Source: Brevundimonas goettingensis
GTDB taxonomy: Bacteria; Pseudomonadota; Alphaproteobacteria; Caulobacterales; Caulobacteraceae
Direction: 5' to 3'
Length of the DNA: 64,000 nt
Assembly: GCF_017487405.1 (NCBI RefSeq)
Contig: NZ_CP062222.1
Coordinates: 1,721,001-1,785,000 of the forward strand
The position numbers and the translations under genes are program-made. A model generated the notes under the pieces. It was not told the DNA's origin. It worked only from the letters and a program-made list of their open reading frames with translations, and did no database searches. Positions 45,122 through 52,521 of this stretch are shown one piece after another; position 1 is the stretch's first letter; each line of letters opens with the position of its first letter.

Positions 45122-45771
45122 CAGGAAACCCTTTCGTAGCGCTCCCACAGGTCGTCACCCAGAGCCTCCACCGCAAGGCGCCGGAACTTCGGAGCGTTGG
45201 CGAGACGCGCCAGCGACAGGGCCGCGACGCCCGGACGGCCGTCTCCGCCCAGCAGGATCGGGGCGCGGAACCAGTCGATGGCGTCCACGACGCCGGCCGC
45301 GACGAAAGCCGCCGCGACCCGGCCGCCGCCCTCGATCATCAGGCTGCGCACGCCGCGGGCGTAGAGCAACTCCAGAATGGCCTCGATGGTCGGGCGGTTC
45401 TGGGCGTCACCCGCGACCTGCACCACCTCGGCGCCGCCGATCGGCTGGGGTTCGCGGGTGGTGATGATCAGGGTCCCTGCCTTGGCCAGCCGGGCGAAAG
45501 ACGGGGTACGCAGGCGGCTGTCGAGGACGACACGCAGCGGATCGGCCTTCTCGATCCGCACACCGGCTTCACTCTCGGGCAGGCGCACGGTCAGGCGCGG
45601 GTCGTCGGCCAGCACCGTCTCGACGCCGACCAGGATGGCGTCCCCGGCCGCGCGCAGGCGGTGACCCTGGAGCCGGGCTTCGGGACCCGTGATCCATTGG
45701 CTTTCGCCCGTCGAGGTGCCGATACGACCGTCCAGCGAGGTCGCGATCTTGAGAGTAATCCGGGGCCGCAT
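45121..45771 (-). CDS. ribD: RibD-type pyrimidine reductase without deaminase domain
   Basis: The 216-aa protein covers only the reductase half of bifunctional RibD. It has the DHFR-like start ITLKIATSLDGRIGTSTGES, WITGPEAR, DAILVGVETVLADDPRLTVR and IEGGGRVAAAF. The N-terminal cytidine-deaminase-like domain (H-A-E and P-C-x-H zinc motifs, about 145 aa) is absent, because the nrdR gene ends exactly at this ATG (TGATG). It should reduce the 5-amino-6-ribosylamino-uracil phosphate intermediate. The deaminase must be encoded elsewhere, or the pathway is incomplete. Confidence 0.88.
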   Translation of the reverse strand: MRPRITLKIATSLDGRIGTSTGESQWITGPEARLQGHRLRAAGDAILVGVETVLADDPRLTVRLPESEAGVRIEKADPLRVVLDSRLRTPSFARLAKAGTLIITTREPQPIGGAEVVQVAGDAQNRPTIEAILELLYARGVRSLMIEGGGRVAAAFVAAGVVDAIDWFRAPILLGGDGRPGVAALSLARLANAPKFRRLAVEALGDDLWERYERVS

Positions 45772-46229
45772 CAGGTCTCGTCCAGGCCTTCGTCGCCGAG
45801 GAAGCGGGCGAAGTCGCCGGTGTGGCGGAAATCCTTGTAGACCGAGGCGTAGCGGACATAGGCCACTTCATCGACCGACTTGAGCGCCTTCATGATGAAG
45901 TCGCCGACGATGCTGGACGGGATTTCCGTCTCGCCCAGGCTTTCCAGCTGGCGGGTGATGCGGCTGACCAGCTGTTCGACCTGTTCGGCCTGAACAGGCC
46001 GCTTGCGCAGGGCCACGTTCAGCGACCGCTCCAGCTTGTCGCGGTCGAAGGGCGTGCGGCGGCCGTTGCGCTTGAGGATCATCAGCTCGCGCAGTTGCAC
46101 CCGCTCGAAGGTGGTGAAGCGCCCGTTGCAGTTCGGGCAGGACCGGCGACGGCGGATGGCCGAGCCGTCGTCAGACGGCCGGCTGTCCTTCACCTGGGTG
46201 TCCTGATGTCCGCAAAAGGGGCACTTCAT
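45771..46229 (-). CDS. nrdR: Transcriptional repressor NrdR
   Basis: This 152-aa regulator of ribonucleotide reductase genes has an N-terminal zinc ribbon ([20 protein letters not shown] and later CPNCNGRF) and an ATP-cone domain from ~49 ([20 protein letters not shown]). Length is standard. It lies 7 bp after glyA and is coupled to ribD, the conserved alphaproteobacterial order. Confidence 0.96.
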   Translation of the reverse strand: MKCPFCGHQDTQVKDSRPSDDGSAIRRRRSCPNCNGRFTTFERVQLRELMILKRNGRRTPFDRDKLERSLNVALRKRPVQAEQVEQLVSRITRQLESLGETEIPSSIVGDFIMKALKSVDEVAYVRYASVYKDFRHTGDFARFLGDEGLDET

Positions 46230-46236
46230 CAGGCGC

Positions 46237-47520
46237 CTACCCGTAGATCGGGAAGCGGCGCGTGAGCTCGCGCACCTTGCCGGCGACCTCGGCGATGACG
46301 GCCGGATCGGCCTCGTCGCCGCCGTTCATCGAGGAGACGACGTCGGCGATCCAGTGACCGATCTGTTTGAACTCTTCCTCGCCGAAGCCGCGCGTCGTGC
46401 CGGCCGGGGTGCCCAGACGGACGCCCGAGGTCACGGTGAAGGGGGCGGTGTCGAAGGGGACGCCGTTCTTGTTGCAGGTCATCAGGGCGTGTTCGAGCTG
46501 CAGCTCGGTGGCCTTGCCGGTCACGCCCTTGGGCCGCAGATCGACCAGCATCAGGTGGCTGTCGGTGCCGCCCGAGACGATGGCCAGGCCACGCTCGACC
46601 AGGACGCCGGCCAGGGCCTGAGCGTTGAGCACGACCTGTTTCGCATAGGCCTTGAATTCGGGCTTGAGCGCCTCGCCAAAGGCCACGGCCTTGGCGGCGA
46701 TGACATGCTCCAGCGGCCCGCCCTGCAGACCGGGGAAGACGGCCGAGTTGATCTTCTTGCCCAGTTCGACGTCGTTGCTGAGGATCATGCCGCCGCGCGG
46801 ACCGCGCAGGGTCTTGTGCGTCGTCGTGGTCACGACGTGGGCGTGCGGCAGCGGGTCCGGATAGACGCCGCCGGCGATCAGGCCCGCATAGTGGGCCATG
46901 TCGACGAAGAGGTAGGCCCCGACGCTGTCGGCGATCTCGCGGAAGCGCTTGAAATCGATGTGACGGCTGTAGGCCGAGGCGCCGGCCACGATCAGCTTGG
47001 GCTTTTCCTTCTCGGCCATCTCGGCGACGTGGTCGTAGTCGATCAGGTGATTGTCCTCGCGGACCTTGTAGGTCACCGGGCGGAACCATTTGCCCGACTG
47101 GTTGGCCGGAGAGCCGTGGGTCAGGTGGCCGCCGCAGGCCAGATCCATGCCGAGGAAGGTATCGCCGGGCTGCAGCAGGGCGAAGAAGACCGCCTGATTG
47201 GCCTGGGCGCCCGAGTGGGGCTGGACGTTGGCGAAGGCGCAGCCGAACAGTTGCTTGGCGCGCTCGCGGGCCAAATCCTCGGTGACGTCGACATATTCGC
47301 AGCCGCCGTAATAGCGGCGACCGGGATAGCCCTCGGCGTATTTATTCGTCAGAACAGAGCCTTGCGCTTCAAGAACCGCTTTGGAGACGATGTTCTCGGA
47401 CGCGATCAGCTCGATCTGTTCCTGCTGACGGCCCAGCTCGCCCTGGATGCCCTTGAAGACGTCCGGATCGGCGTCCGCGAGAGACTTCGAGAAGTAGTCG
47501 GCGTGGGTGGTGATGGTCAC
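46237..47520 (-). CDS. glyA: Serine hydroxymethyltransferase
   Basis: A PLP enzyme of about 427 aa that interconverts serine and glycine with tetrahydrofolate. It has [48 protein letters not shown] and [16 protein letters not shown] with the PLP-binding Lys. I favour the GTG at 47520 ([10 protein letters not shown]) because GGGGA lies 5 bp upstream; a TTG at 47535 would add five residues. It heads the nrdR-rib-nusB-thiL operon and has a promoter candidate at 47549-47577. Confidence 0.95.
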   Translation of the reverse strand: MTITTHADYFSKSLADADPDVFKGIQGELGRQQEQIELIASENIVSKAVLEAQGSVLTNKYAEGYPGRRYYGGCEYVDVTEDLARERAKQLFGCAFANVQPHSGAQANQAVFFALLQPGDTFLGMDLACGGHLTHGSPANQSGKWFRPVTYKVREDNHLIDYDHVAEMAEKEKPKLIVAGASAYSRHIDFKRFREIADSVGAYLFVDMAHYAGLIAGGVYPDPLPHAHVVTTTTHKTLRGPRGGMILSNDVELGKKINSAVFPGLQGGPLEHVIAAKAVAFGEALKPEFKAYAKQVVLNAQALAGVLVERGLAIVSGGTDSHLMLVDLRPKGVTGKATELQLEHALMTCNKNGVPFDTAPFTVTSGVRLGTPAGTTRGFGEEEFKQIGHWIADVVSSMNGGDEADPAVIAEVAGKVRELTRRFPIYG

Positions 47521-47548
47521 AGGCGTCCCCGGCAATCTGAAGGCGCCC

Positions 47549-47577
47549 TATCTAGTCCTGAGAGGGGCCAACCACAA
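47549..47577 (-). promoter_or_regulatory. Candidate housekeeping promoter for glyA
   Basis: On the minus strand TTGTGG (47577-47572) and TAGATA (47554-47549) are separated by 17 bp, close to a sigma-70-type arrangement. The -10 lies about 28 bp from the favoured glyA start. The -35 has two mismatches from TTGACA. Confidence 0.4.
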
Positions 47578-47612
47578 CATCTTGTGTCGGGACTGTGAAG
47601 CGGAGCGGACAG

Positions 47613-47792
47613 TCAGAGGCCGAGAATACGCCGGAGTTTGGCGACGGCCAGCCGCTCGACCGCCTTGGGCTCCATGGCGGGGCCGACGGCCGTGGCCTCG
47701 GTTCCCGTCGCGACATGGACGGCGGTGACCTTCAGATAGGGTCCGTTGCGGGTCTTCTCGACGATGAGCTGCCCGAGGCTGGCGTCGCTCAA
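47613..47792 (-). CDS. Small conserved-looking hypothetical protein, TTG start
   Basis: A 59-aa protein if started at the TTG (47792) that overlaps the upstream stop as TTGA. It reads SDASLGQLIVEKTRNGPYLK followed by VTAVHVATGTEATAVGPAM, an ordered beta-rich sequence, then a basic helix ending KLRRILGL. A longer frame upstream is low complexity and overlaps the neighbour, so it is rejected. Translational coupling to the 118-aa gene supports it. The function is unknown. Confidence 0.6.
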   Translation of the reverse strand: MSDASLGQLIVEKTRNGPYLKVTAVHVATGTEATAVGPAMEPKAVERLAVAKLRRILGL

Positions 47793-48145
47793 AGCCGCTG
47801 CAGGCCCTGGATCATGTCGGCGGTGTCGATCTCGCCGTCCCAATAGCCGATCAGGGTCTCGGCGTTCAGGGAGATCCATTGCTGGACCAGCTTCAGGTTG
47901 GCGGCGTCGAGAGCGCCCTCGATCAGGCTCGGTTCTGGGCGGATACCCACGACGGCCAGATCATCGACGCCCATCCGGTCGCCCGGCGTCTGGCAGACCT
48001 TGATGCGGGCGTCATGCCGCGCGTGCCCCCTGTGGCTAACCCACACGGTCATCGGCAGGCCCGTCGTCTTCGGACGCAGATTGGCCATGTCGAAGAAGTC
48101 TTCCTCCTCGACCGGCGCATCCGGGATCGGCTGGTGGACGTTCAT
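47789..48145 (-). CDS. Hypothetical protein coupled to a small partner
   Basis: This 118-aa protein contains ANLRPKTTGLPMTVWVSHRG and a helix near LIEGALDAANLKLVQQWISL, ending DTADMIQGLQRL. Its compact alpha/beta composition and tight 4-bp overlap with the next small gene suggest an interacting pair. It lies between hemA and glyA on the same strand. I do not recognise the family. Confidence 0.6.
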   Translation of the reverse strand: MNVHQPIPDAPVEEEDFFDMANLRPKTTGLPMTVWVSHRGHARHDARIKVCQTPGDRMGVDDLAVVGIRPEPSLIEGALDAANLKLVQQWISLNAETLIGYWDGEIDTADMIQGLQRL

Positions 48146-48193
48146 GCCGGAACCATACCGCGAAAATAGCGGAAGCCGAAATCAAGCCGCTTC

Positions 48194-49420
48194 TCAAGCC
48201 GCCGAGGGCATCCGGGCGATGTGGCAGTGGGTCCAGAGCTGGTCCATTGCGCTGACCAGGGCGTCCATCATGCCGTCGTCGTGGTTCGGCGAGGGGGTGA
48301 AACGCAAACGCTCGGTGCCCTTGGGCACTGTCGGATAGTTGATCGGCTGGACGTAGACGCCGAACTCTTCCAGCAGCATGTCCGAGATCATCTTGGTGTG
48401 GACCGGATCGCCGACGAAGACGGGGACGATGTGGCTTTCGGACGGCATGACCGGGATGCCGGCGGCGGCGAAGCGGTCCTTCAGGGTCCGGGCGCGCTCC
48501 TGATGGGCGACGCGCAGTTCCGGATGGGCCTTGAGGTGGCGCACCGAGGCCAGTGCGCCCGCAGTCAGGGCCGGCGGCAGCGAGGTGGTGAATATGAAGC
48601 CCGAGGCCCAGCTGCGCACAGCATCGACGATCACCGCATCGGCGGCGATATAGCCGCCCATGACGCCGATGGCCTTGCCCAGGGTGCATTCGACGATGTC
48701 GATGCCGGCCAGCACCCCGTCACGCTCGGCGACGCCGGCGCCGGTCGCGCCGTACAGGCCGACGGCGTGGACCTCGTCGAGATAGGTCAGGGCGCCGTAT
48801 TTGCGGGCCAGGGCGATGGTGCCGGCCAGGTCGGCGATGTCGCCGTCCATGGAATAGACGCTCTCGAAGGCCACCAGCTTGGGCGCATCGGCGGGCGCGG
48901 CGGCCAGCAGCTGCTCCAGATGCGCCAGATCGTTGTGCATGAACACATGCCGCTCGCAGCCGCCGTTGCGAATGCCGGCGATCATCGAGGCGTGGTTCAG
49001 GCTGTCGGAGAAGATGATCAGGCCCGGCAGGATGCGCTGCAGGGTCGTCAGGGTCGCCTCATTGGCCACATAGCCCGAGGTGAACAGCAGCGCGGCTTCT
49101 TTCTGGTGCCAGGCGGCCAGCTCGGCCTCCAGGTCCACGGCCGAGCGCGTCGTGCCCGAGATGTTGCGGGTGCCGCCGGCGCCGGCGCCCACGGCGTCGA
49201 TCTCGGCCTGCATGGCCTCCAGCACGACCGGGTTCTGGCCCATGCCGAGATAGTCGTTGGAGCACCAGATGACGACGTCCTGCTCGGAGCCGTCCTCACG
49301 CCGCCGCACCGCCTTGGGGAACTGGCCGCGCACGCGCTTCAGGTCGGCGAAGACGCGGTAACGCCCCTCGCTCTTCACCTGATCGACGGCGGATTCGAAG
49401 GCGGCCTTGTAGTCGTACAA
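48194..49420 (-). CDS. hemA: 5-aminolevulinate synthase
   Basis: This PLP enzyme makes 5-aminolevulinate from glycine and succinyl-CoA, the C4 route of haem synthesis used by alphaproteobacteria. It has EGRYRVFADLKRVRGQFP, GTRNISGTTRSAVDLEAELA, FESVYSMDGDIA, DEVHAVGLYG and TLGKAIGVMGGY with the PLP Lys. The TTG at 49420 gives a 408-aa protein starting at YDYKAAF, the usual N-terminus and length; a GTG at 49483 would add 21 residues with no family counterpart. A Fur-like inverted repeat lies about 100 bp upstream. Confidence 0.93.
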   Translation of the reverse strand: MYDYKAAFESAVDQVKSEGRYRVFADLKRVRGQFPKAVRRREDGSEQDVVIWCSNDYLGMGQNPVVLEAMQAEIDAVGAGAGGTRNISGTTRSAVDLEAELAAWHQKEAALLFTSGYVANEATLTTLQRILPGLIIFSDSLNHASMIAGIRNGGCERHVFMHNDLAHLEQLLAAAPADAPKLVAFESVYSMDGDIADLAGTIALARKYGALTYLDEVHAVGLYGATGAGVAERDGVLAGIDIVECTLGKAIGVMGGYIAADAVIVDAVRSWASGFIFTTSLPPALTAGALASVRHLKAHPELRVAHQERARTLKDRFAAAGIPVMPSESHIVPVFVGDPVHTKMISDMLLEEFGVYVQPINYPTVPKGTERLRFTPSPNHDDGMMDALVSAMDQLWTHCHIARMPSAA

Positions 49421-49518
49421 CTGGGCGGACTTTCGCGCGAAAAACGTGGCGGGTATTTGCGCCGATTGACCCCGGGTGTCCACGCGATGACAAGGACAAA
49501 TTGTCCTAAACCGCTAAT

Positions 49519-49533
49519 TGATAACGGTTCTCA
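49519..49533 (-). promoter_or_regulatory. Fur-like inverted repeat upstream of hemA
   Basis: TGATAAC-G-GTTCTCA (49519-49533) forms a 7-1-7 inverted repeat agreeing with the Fur consensus TGATAAT-n-ATTATCA at 11 of 14 arm positions. It lies about 100 bp upstream of the favoured hemA start and overlaps the stop codon of the preceding gene. Confidence 0.4.
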
Positions 49534-50709
49534 ATAGCCGGAGAGTGCGTTCATGGGGATGCGGGTGACCTGCACATCCTCCTTGTTGGCGGCGTATCCA
49601 ACCCAGAGGAAGCCGTTCCAGACGGTGCTCTTCGGGTAGTGATAACCCGGCCGCTTGTACTGGCCTTCGTAGCGAAGCGGCTGGAGGTCGCCCTGCCCGC
49701 GCAGCAGGAAGGACCGGTCGAAGGTGCGGCCGTCGCGGCTGACGGTGACGGCCAGCGGGATGCGGAGGCGGTCGCTGTTCGGCGCATTGACGAGGAAGGC
49801 CGTGCCGTCCGGCAGGTTACCGGCGCTCTGTTTGGCGCGGCTGTCAGGCATGGCGGTGACCCCCGGCGTGGACCAGCTGACGCCCCGGTCACAACTCTCG
49901 GACGCCAGCTGGCGGAAGCTGAGGTCTTCATCGCGGAAGACCATGACCGCGCAGTCGCTGGCCTGAAACAGGCTGGGCTCGATCTCGCGGCTGAGGCGGC
50001 TTTCATGGATGGGGGCGCCCGCCGGGGTCGGGGCCCGCTCCAGATGGGTCATGCGGCCGAGGGTCCAGCCGGAGACGCCCAGAGGGTCATCCGTAAAGGC
50101 GGGCGTGGCGATCATGCCGGGCCGCATGTGGAAGGCGCCGATGATACGGTCTCCGAAACGGTGCGGGTCCTGTTCGATGACGCCGTCGATGGGCGTCCCA
50201 TCCGCCGCCAGCACCGACCGCGGGGCGGACCAGCTCTGACCATCGCCGCTGCTCAGGTATTCGGTCTGGCCGCCGTCGCCGGACTGGAAGCCGTTGGGCC
50301 AGACGTTGAGGTAGGCGACCAGGGTCTGGCCGTCCGTGGACCAGCCGCCGCTGGAGACCATCCGTCCGCCCTCTCCCGGCGGCGCCAGCTCGACCGGCGC
50401 GGTCCAGCGCTCGCCGTCGGCGCTGGAAGCGAACATCACCCGGGTGTCGGGAGAATCCTCGTCGCGCGGCGAGGACTGCCACTGGGCATAGAGCCGCCCC
50501 CTGAAGCCGATCAGGGAGACGCCGTTGCTGAAGTGATCGGTTCCCTCTTCCGGTCGAAAGACGGTGAAGGTCTCCGTGCCCGGCGCCGGGGTCAGGCCGA
50601 GGTCGGGCTTCGAGGCGTCGAACAGCCCGGGAGCGATCATATACGGCGCGGGACGGTCGTCAGCCGCCGCCGTCAGCAGCATGACGGCGGCGAGCAGACC
50701 GGCGATCAT
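49531..50709 (-). CDS. Exported sialidase/BNR-repeat family protein
   Basis: This 392-aa protein has a short signal peptide (core AGLLAAVMLLTA). It carries several Asp-box-like turns, S-x-D-x-G-x-x-W/F: SSADGERWTAP, SSGDGQSWSAP, SCDRGVSWSTP and VSRDGRTF. These mark a six-bladed beta-propeller of the sialidase superfamily. The catalytic Arg triad cannot be assigned by eye, so glycosidase activity is not certain. Coupled by ATGA to the upstream methyltransferase-fold gene. Confidence 0.75.
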   Translation of the reverse strand: MIAGLLAAVMLLTAAADDRPAPYMIAPGLFDASKPDLGLTPAPGTETFTVFRPEEGTDHFSNGVSLIGFRGRLYAQWQSSPRDEDSPDTRVMFASSADGERWTAPVELAPPGEGGRMVSSGGWSTDGQTLVAYLNVWPNGFQSGDGGQTEYLSSGDGQSWSAPRSVLAADGTPIDGVIEQDPHRFGDRIIGAFHMRPGMIATPAFTDDPLGVSGWTLGRMTHLERAPTPAGAPIHESRLSREIEPSLFQASDCAVMVFRDEDLSFRQLASESCDRGVSWSTPGVTAMPDSRAKQSAGNLPDGTAFLVNAPNSDRLRIPLAVTVSRDGRTFDRSFLLRGQGDLQPLRYEGQYKRPGYHYPKSTVWNGFLWVGYAANKEDVQVTRIPMNALSGY

Positions 50710-51470
50710 GCAGGCTTGCGGAACTTGAGCATGAACTGGCTGGTGTGCCCCCGGATCGCCGCATCGAAGACATTGGCGGTCAGGGGATCGCTGTCGTTCT
50801 TCAGGATGTCGCTATGGTCTTCCAGCACGAAGCCCGCGGCCTCGACCTCCTCCTTGACGATGGCCGGGTCGATGCGGTGCAGGCTGTCGGCGGCGGCCAG
50901 GCCCGAGCCGGCGGCGGCATAGTGGTCGACGATGACATAGAGGCCGCCGGGCTTGAGCGCCGCGAATACTGCCGCATTCGTCTTCGCCGCCGTATCGGCC
51001 GCGAAGGGCTTGAGGTGCAGGTCGTGATAGTTCTGGGCCGTGAAGACCAGATCCATCGCGGCCGGAAACTCGGGCGCACCCAGCGGCGAGCGGATGCCCT
51101 CGACGTTCGGCAGGGCGTCGGCAGCGGTGATGGCGTCGGCATACGAGGCCTGGAAGCCGATGAACTGGGCGGGCTGCCAGGCGATGACCTTGCCGGTCGG
51201 GCCGGTGGCGGCGGCGAAGACGCGGGTGAAATAGCCGCCGCCGATGATCATGTCGCCGATGGTCTGGCCGGGCATGACCTCGGCGAAGGCCAGGGTCTCG
51301 GCGGTATGCCGGGCCTCGTCGCGCGCCTTGTCGGCTTCGGTGCGGACCGGATCGGCCAGGGCGGCCGAATAGGCCGACGGCTCCATATGCATCTGGGCGA
51401 CGGCGCCGCCCGCGACGCCTGTGGCCAGAAGAACGGCGGCCGAAACGGCCAGGACGAACGAACGCTTCAT
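50706..51470 (-). CDS. Exported methyltransferase-fold protein
   Basis: This 254-aa protein has a signal peptide (core LAVSAAVLLATGVAG, cleavage near AVAQ). The domain resembles predicted class I methyltransferases: GQTIGDMIIGGGYFTRVFAA at the SAM-loop position, AQNYHDLHLKPF, LKPGGLYVIVDHYAAAG and EVEAAGFVLEDHSDIL. SAM is not expected in the periplasm, so the activity is unclear. It has a paralogue at 51551-52363 with the same layout. Confidence 0.75.
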   Translation of the reverse strand: MKRSFVLAVSAAVLLATGVAGGAVAQMHMEPSAYSAALADPVRTEADKARDEARHTAETLAFAEVMPGQTIGDMIIGGGYFTRVFAAATGPTGKVIAWQPAQFIGFQASYADAITAADALPNVEGIRSPLGAPEFPAAMDLVFTAQNYHDLHLKPFAADTAAKTNAAVFAALKPGGLYVIVDHYAAAGSGLAAADSLHRIDPAIVKEEVEAAGFVLEDHSDILKNDSDPLTANVFDAAIRGHTSQFMLKFRKPA

Positions 51471-51550
51471 GTCAGCCTCCCACGCGCCCTGAGCGGCGCT
51501 TGATTGATTACGCCCGCAAACCGCCGAGGTTACGCCCCTACCTTTTGGGC

Positions 51551-52363
51551 TTAGCCCGGCTTGCGGAAGCGATAGACGAACTGGTCAGTCTTGCCCCGGA
51601 TGGCCGGGTCGAAGACGGTCAGGGTGTGGTCGTCCTCGGGGTTGGCGACGGCCGAAGTCTCTCCGGCGAAGACGAAGCCCGCGGCCTCGACCTCGCGACG
51701 CAGCTCCGCGCCCTCGATGCGGTGCAGGGTGCCCGAGACGCTGATGCCCGCGCCCGGCGCCGACTGGTGATCCAGGATGACATAGAGGCCGCCCGGCTTG
51801 AGCGCCGCGAACACCGCCGCGTTCATCCTGGCGACATCGACGTTGAACCGGGGGATGGTGAAGTCGTGGTACTCCTGCCCCATGAAGACCACGTCCAGCG
51901 GCTCGGGGAAGGTCATGACGTTCAGGTCGCCGGTGATCCGGTTCACGTTCGGATAGGCGGCGGCCAGGGTGTCGCCGAAGCCGTTCTCGCGCTGGGCGGT
52001 CTGGTTGGGCACGAAGGCATAGACCCGGCCCGACGGACCGACGGCCTTGGCGAACAGGCGGGTGAAATAGCCCTCCTCGGGCCGGATGTCGGCGACGCGG
52101 TCCCCGGCGTCCAACTGGGCGAAGGCCATCATCTCGGCAGGCTTGCGCAGCGGATCGCGAGCGACCTCCTCGGCCGGACGCAGCGGATCGGCGATGGCGG
52201 CGGCGTAGGCGTTCTCCTCGGCCCGCGTCGCTTCCTCGCCCGGCATGGCGACGATGGTCTTGTCGCCTCCGTCGCTGGCGATGATCACGCATCCGGACAG
52301 GGCCGTCGCCCCCAGGGCTGCGACGGCGGCGGCGAGGAGAAGCGGCTTCGACATGGAAGGCAT
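51551..52363 (-). CDS. Lipoprotein methyltransferase-fold paralogue
   Basis: This 270-aa protein has a lipoprotein signal (core LLLAAAVAALGATAL, lipobox LSGC near 21-24). Its domain is homologous to the neighbouring exported protein: EEGYFTRLFAKAVGPSGRVY, FMGQEYHDFTIPRF, LKPGGLYVILDHQSAPGAG, EVEAAGFVFAGE and an FDPAIRGKTDQFVYRFRKPG ending. The two genes are in tandem (80-bp gap), suggesting duplication with one copy gaining a lipid anchor. An ATG nine bases in (MSKPLLL) may be the actual start. Confidence 0.75.
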   Translation of the reverse strand: MPSMSKPLLLAAAVAALGATALSGCVIIASDGGDKTIVAMPGEEATRAEENAYAAAIADPLRPAEEVARDPLRKPAEMMAFAQLDAGDRVADIRPEEGYFTRLFAKAVGPSGRVYAFVPNQTAQRENGFGDTLAAAYPNVNRITGDLNVMTFPEPLDVVFMGQEYHDFTIPRFNVDVARMNAAVFAALKPGGLYVILDHQSAPGAGISVSGTLHRIEGAELRREVEAAGFVFAGETSAVANPEDDHTLTVFDPAIRGKTDQFVYRFRKPG

Positions 52364-52521
52364 CGGGGGGCATCCTGAACGGCGATGGGCGAAGCTACGC
52401 CCCGAAGCGGCGCCGGATGCAAGCGGATTTCGCTATCGAAACAGTCGCGCGTGACACTTCGTGAGGCGCGGCGACTTGACGCAGCCCAAGCGGGAGCGTT
52501 GGGTCCGCCGCCCTGCCTGCG

